A program made the translations under genes and the position numbers. From an uncultured Lacibacter sp. (GTDB taxonomy: Bacteria; Bacteroidota; Bacteroidia; Chitinophagales; Chitinophagaceae): a stretch of 5,714 nt of DNA. The stretch spans positions 1 to 5,714 of the forward strand of contig NZ_CAMLGT010000245.1 of assembly GCF_946479605.1 (NCBI RefSeq), given 5' to 3'. Positions 4,541-5,714 of this stretch are shown here, in pieces (position 1 is the first letter of the stretch; every line of letters begins with the position of its first letter). The notes below the pieces were generated by a model, which ran no database searches, was not told the DNA's origin, and was given only the letters and a program-made list of their open reading frames with translations.

Positions 4541-5714
4541 ATGAAACAACCGGCACACATGATACGATCTGTTTTTTTCTTTCTTTGTTTTACTGTCTGC
4601 ACATCTGTAACAAAAGCGCAGGACATCTTCATCAATAAAGACACCACCATTAACACTACCTGGAACATTCCAAAAGGAGCCATTCTGAAATTCGGCAGCA
4701 AAGGAAAGATCAGCGGAACAGGAACCATTAAAGGCGGCATTATTGATGCCGCTTATACACAATGGATATTTGACAGTACACTTACGGTATCGCCTGAAGG
4801 AACGTATAACAATGTGTTCAGTGCAAAATGGTTTGGTGCAGGAACTGTAAAAGATAATGCCGGGGTATTACAGAAAGGCATCAATACAGTTTTAGCAAAC
4901 AGTAATGTGCTTCGCAACTTTTTTATTCCACGTGGAGTGTATGCGTTCAGCAAACCGCTTACTGTTGCCAGTTTGTATAAAGAACAATATGGTGGCTGCA
5001 CCATTCACATTTATGGCGAATCATCGTTTTGGGACAGTGGCAGCGGCACCACACTGCAATACACAGCAACAGATGGTTTTGCATTGGGTTTACAACTCAA
5101 CAAAGGAAGCGAAATTGATCACCTCACCATCCTGGGTCAGTTTAAAGCACCGGGTAATGCTGATTCTGTTTATTACAATCTTCCGTTTGATCAATTCAAT
5201 GATGTGAATGGAAAATGCAGTCCTAACTACGCAGGTCTTGTGATTGATTATGATGGCAGCCGCAACAGCAGCGGATCAACCGGTATTAAAGTACATGATA
5301 TGAACATTGGCAACTTTACCATCAACTACTCCATCAGCCCCAATGGTAAAACGGTGAATGCAGATATTCTTTTGTTTGAAAACATCCGCTGTGGCAATGG
5401 CAAAGTTGGTTTTGCCACAGGACAGGCGCAGGAAAAAGGAAATGTGATCCGTGGTATTTACAGCTGGGGCAGCATTCATACGTTATACGTTGCCGGCAAG
5501 TATGGCAAAGCGCAGGCAGGCAGTTATACCATTGATGGCGGTAATATTGCCGGAAGATGTATCCGCCTGTTTGATATTTCGCAGGCAGGTTGGTACAGCA
5601 CAAACATCAGTAATATTTTTGCTGAAAGCCTGGGGAGCATTGGCAACATCAGCACACAAATACCAGTCAACATCAGCAACAGTACATTTCATTTTGTGTA
5701 TGCAAATAAGATCG
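4541..5714 (+). CDS. Secreted right-handed beta-helix (pectin-lyase-fold) protein, N-terminal 391 codons, cut by right edge
   Basis: An ATG at 4541 opens a frame with no stop for 391 codons to the window end. Residues 1-26 form a signal peptide (basic start with R9, core SVFFFLCFTVCTSV, likely cut at TKA-QD), so the product is exported. ATG 4559 (M7) is a possible alternative start. Residues 28-98 form a beta-rich cap: 'IPKGAILKFGSKGKISGTG' (43-61), GGIIDA (65-70), 'QWIFDSTL' (74-81). They lead into FSAKWFGAG (93-101), the usual junction to a Pectate_lyase_3/GH28-like helix. Residues 105-140 fit its first coil ('DNAGVLQKGINTVL', then FFIPRGVYAFSKPL). Later residues show repeating short strands with GGNI, ISNIF and ISNSTF turns (190-200, 248-262, 276-286, 300-318, 328-345, 353-362, 376-386). 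The usual 'GDGxTDDT' at the junction is replaced by GTVKDN. No catalytic residues can be named in the visible part, so polysaccharide lyase, hydrolase or binding roles all remain open. A C-terminal T9SS sorting tag would be expected beyond the edge, but this is not seen. Confidence 0.88.
   Translation, partial: MKQPAHMIRSVFFFLCFTVCTSVTKAQDIFINKDTTINTTWNIPKGAILKFGSKGKISGTGTIKGGIIDAAYTQWIFDSTLTVSPEGTYNNVFSAKWFGAGTVKDNAGVLQKGINTVLANSNVLRNFFIPRGVYAFSKPLTVASLYKEQYGGCTIHIYGESSFWDSGSGTTLQYTATDGFALGLQLNKGSEIDHLTILGQFKAPGNADSVYYNLPFDQFNDVNGKCSPNYAGLVIDYDGSRNSSGSTGIKVHDMNIGNFTINYSISPNGKTVNADILLFENIRCGNGKVGFATGQAQEKGNVIRGIYSWGSIHTLYVAGKYGKAQAGSYTIDGGNIAGRCIRLFDISQAGWYSTNISNIFAESLGSIGNISTQIPVNISNSTFHFVYANKI

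Noticed and set aside
4399..4740. Minus-strand 113-codon frame across the heptamer array
   Set aside because: Its C-terminal part (KGQGTRHKVQG) is simply the translated heptamer repeat, and the rest is antisense to the beta-helix gene's signal peptide and cap.

Overview
The window looks like chromosomal DNA of a Bacteroidota bacterium, most likely of the Chitinophagaceae or a near relative. The clearest sign is the 795-residue protein in the middle, which ends in the gliding-motility/type IX secretion C-terminal domain (CHU_C type) known from this phylum. Supporting signs are a lone TonB plug-like domain of the SusC/macroglobulin-plug style, weak Shine-Dalgarno sequences, and promoter-like strings resembling the Bacteroidota TTG / TAnnTTTG pattern. 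Assignment below phylum level is an inference.

Layout, left to right. (1) Positions 1-198, minus strand: the first 66 codons of a small cytoplasmic protein that runs off the left edge. (2) Positions 199-427: an AT-rich spacer with two inverted repeats. (3) Positions 428-1132, minus: a GC-richer gene for a 234-residue protein without signal peptide, of a Bacteroidota-type hypothetical family. (4) Positions 1133-1414: a divergent intergenic region with a 46-base palindrome built from four copies of an 11-base motif, a pair of mutually exclusive small hairpins, and one candidate promoter in each direction. (5) Positions 1415-3802, plus: a secreted modular protein with signal peptide, IPT/TIG domain, seven FG-GAP/VCBS calcium-motif repeats, three Ig/PKD-like repeats and a T9SS type B sorting domain. 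(6) Positions 3863-4315, minus: a 150-residue exported protein that is little more than a TonB plug-like domain with no barrel. (7) Positions 4316-4540: a second divergent intergenic region with seven tandem copies of a 7-base unit just upstream of the next gene. (8) Positions 4541-5714, plus: the first 391 codons of a secreted right-handed beta-helix (pectin-lyase-fold) protein, open at the right edge.

Gene strands alternate (-, -, +, -, +), so no operon links the three exported proteins. They share an envelope/extracellular destination, but nothing visible ties them into one pathway. I see no tRNA, rRNA, CRISPR array, transposase or defence system. The most unusual elements are the intergenic repeats (339-381, 1174-1219, 4450-4498) and the stand-alone plug domain. 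I did not find a convincing case for a new multi-gene system here.
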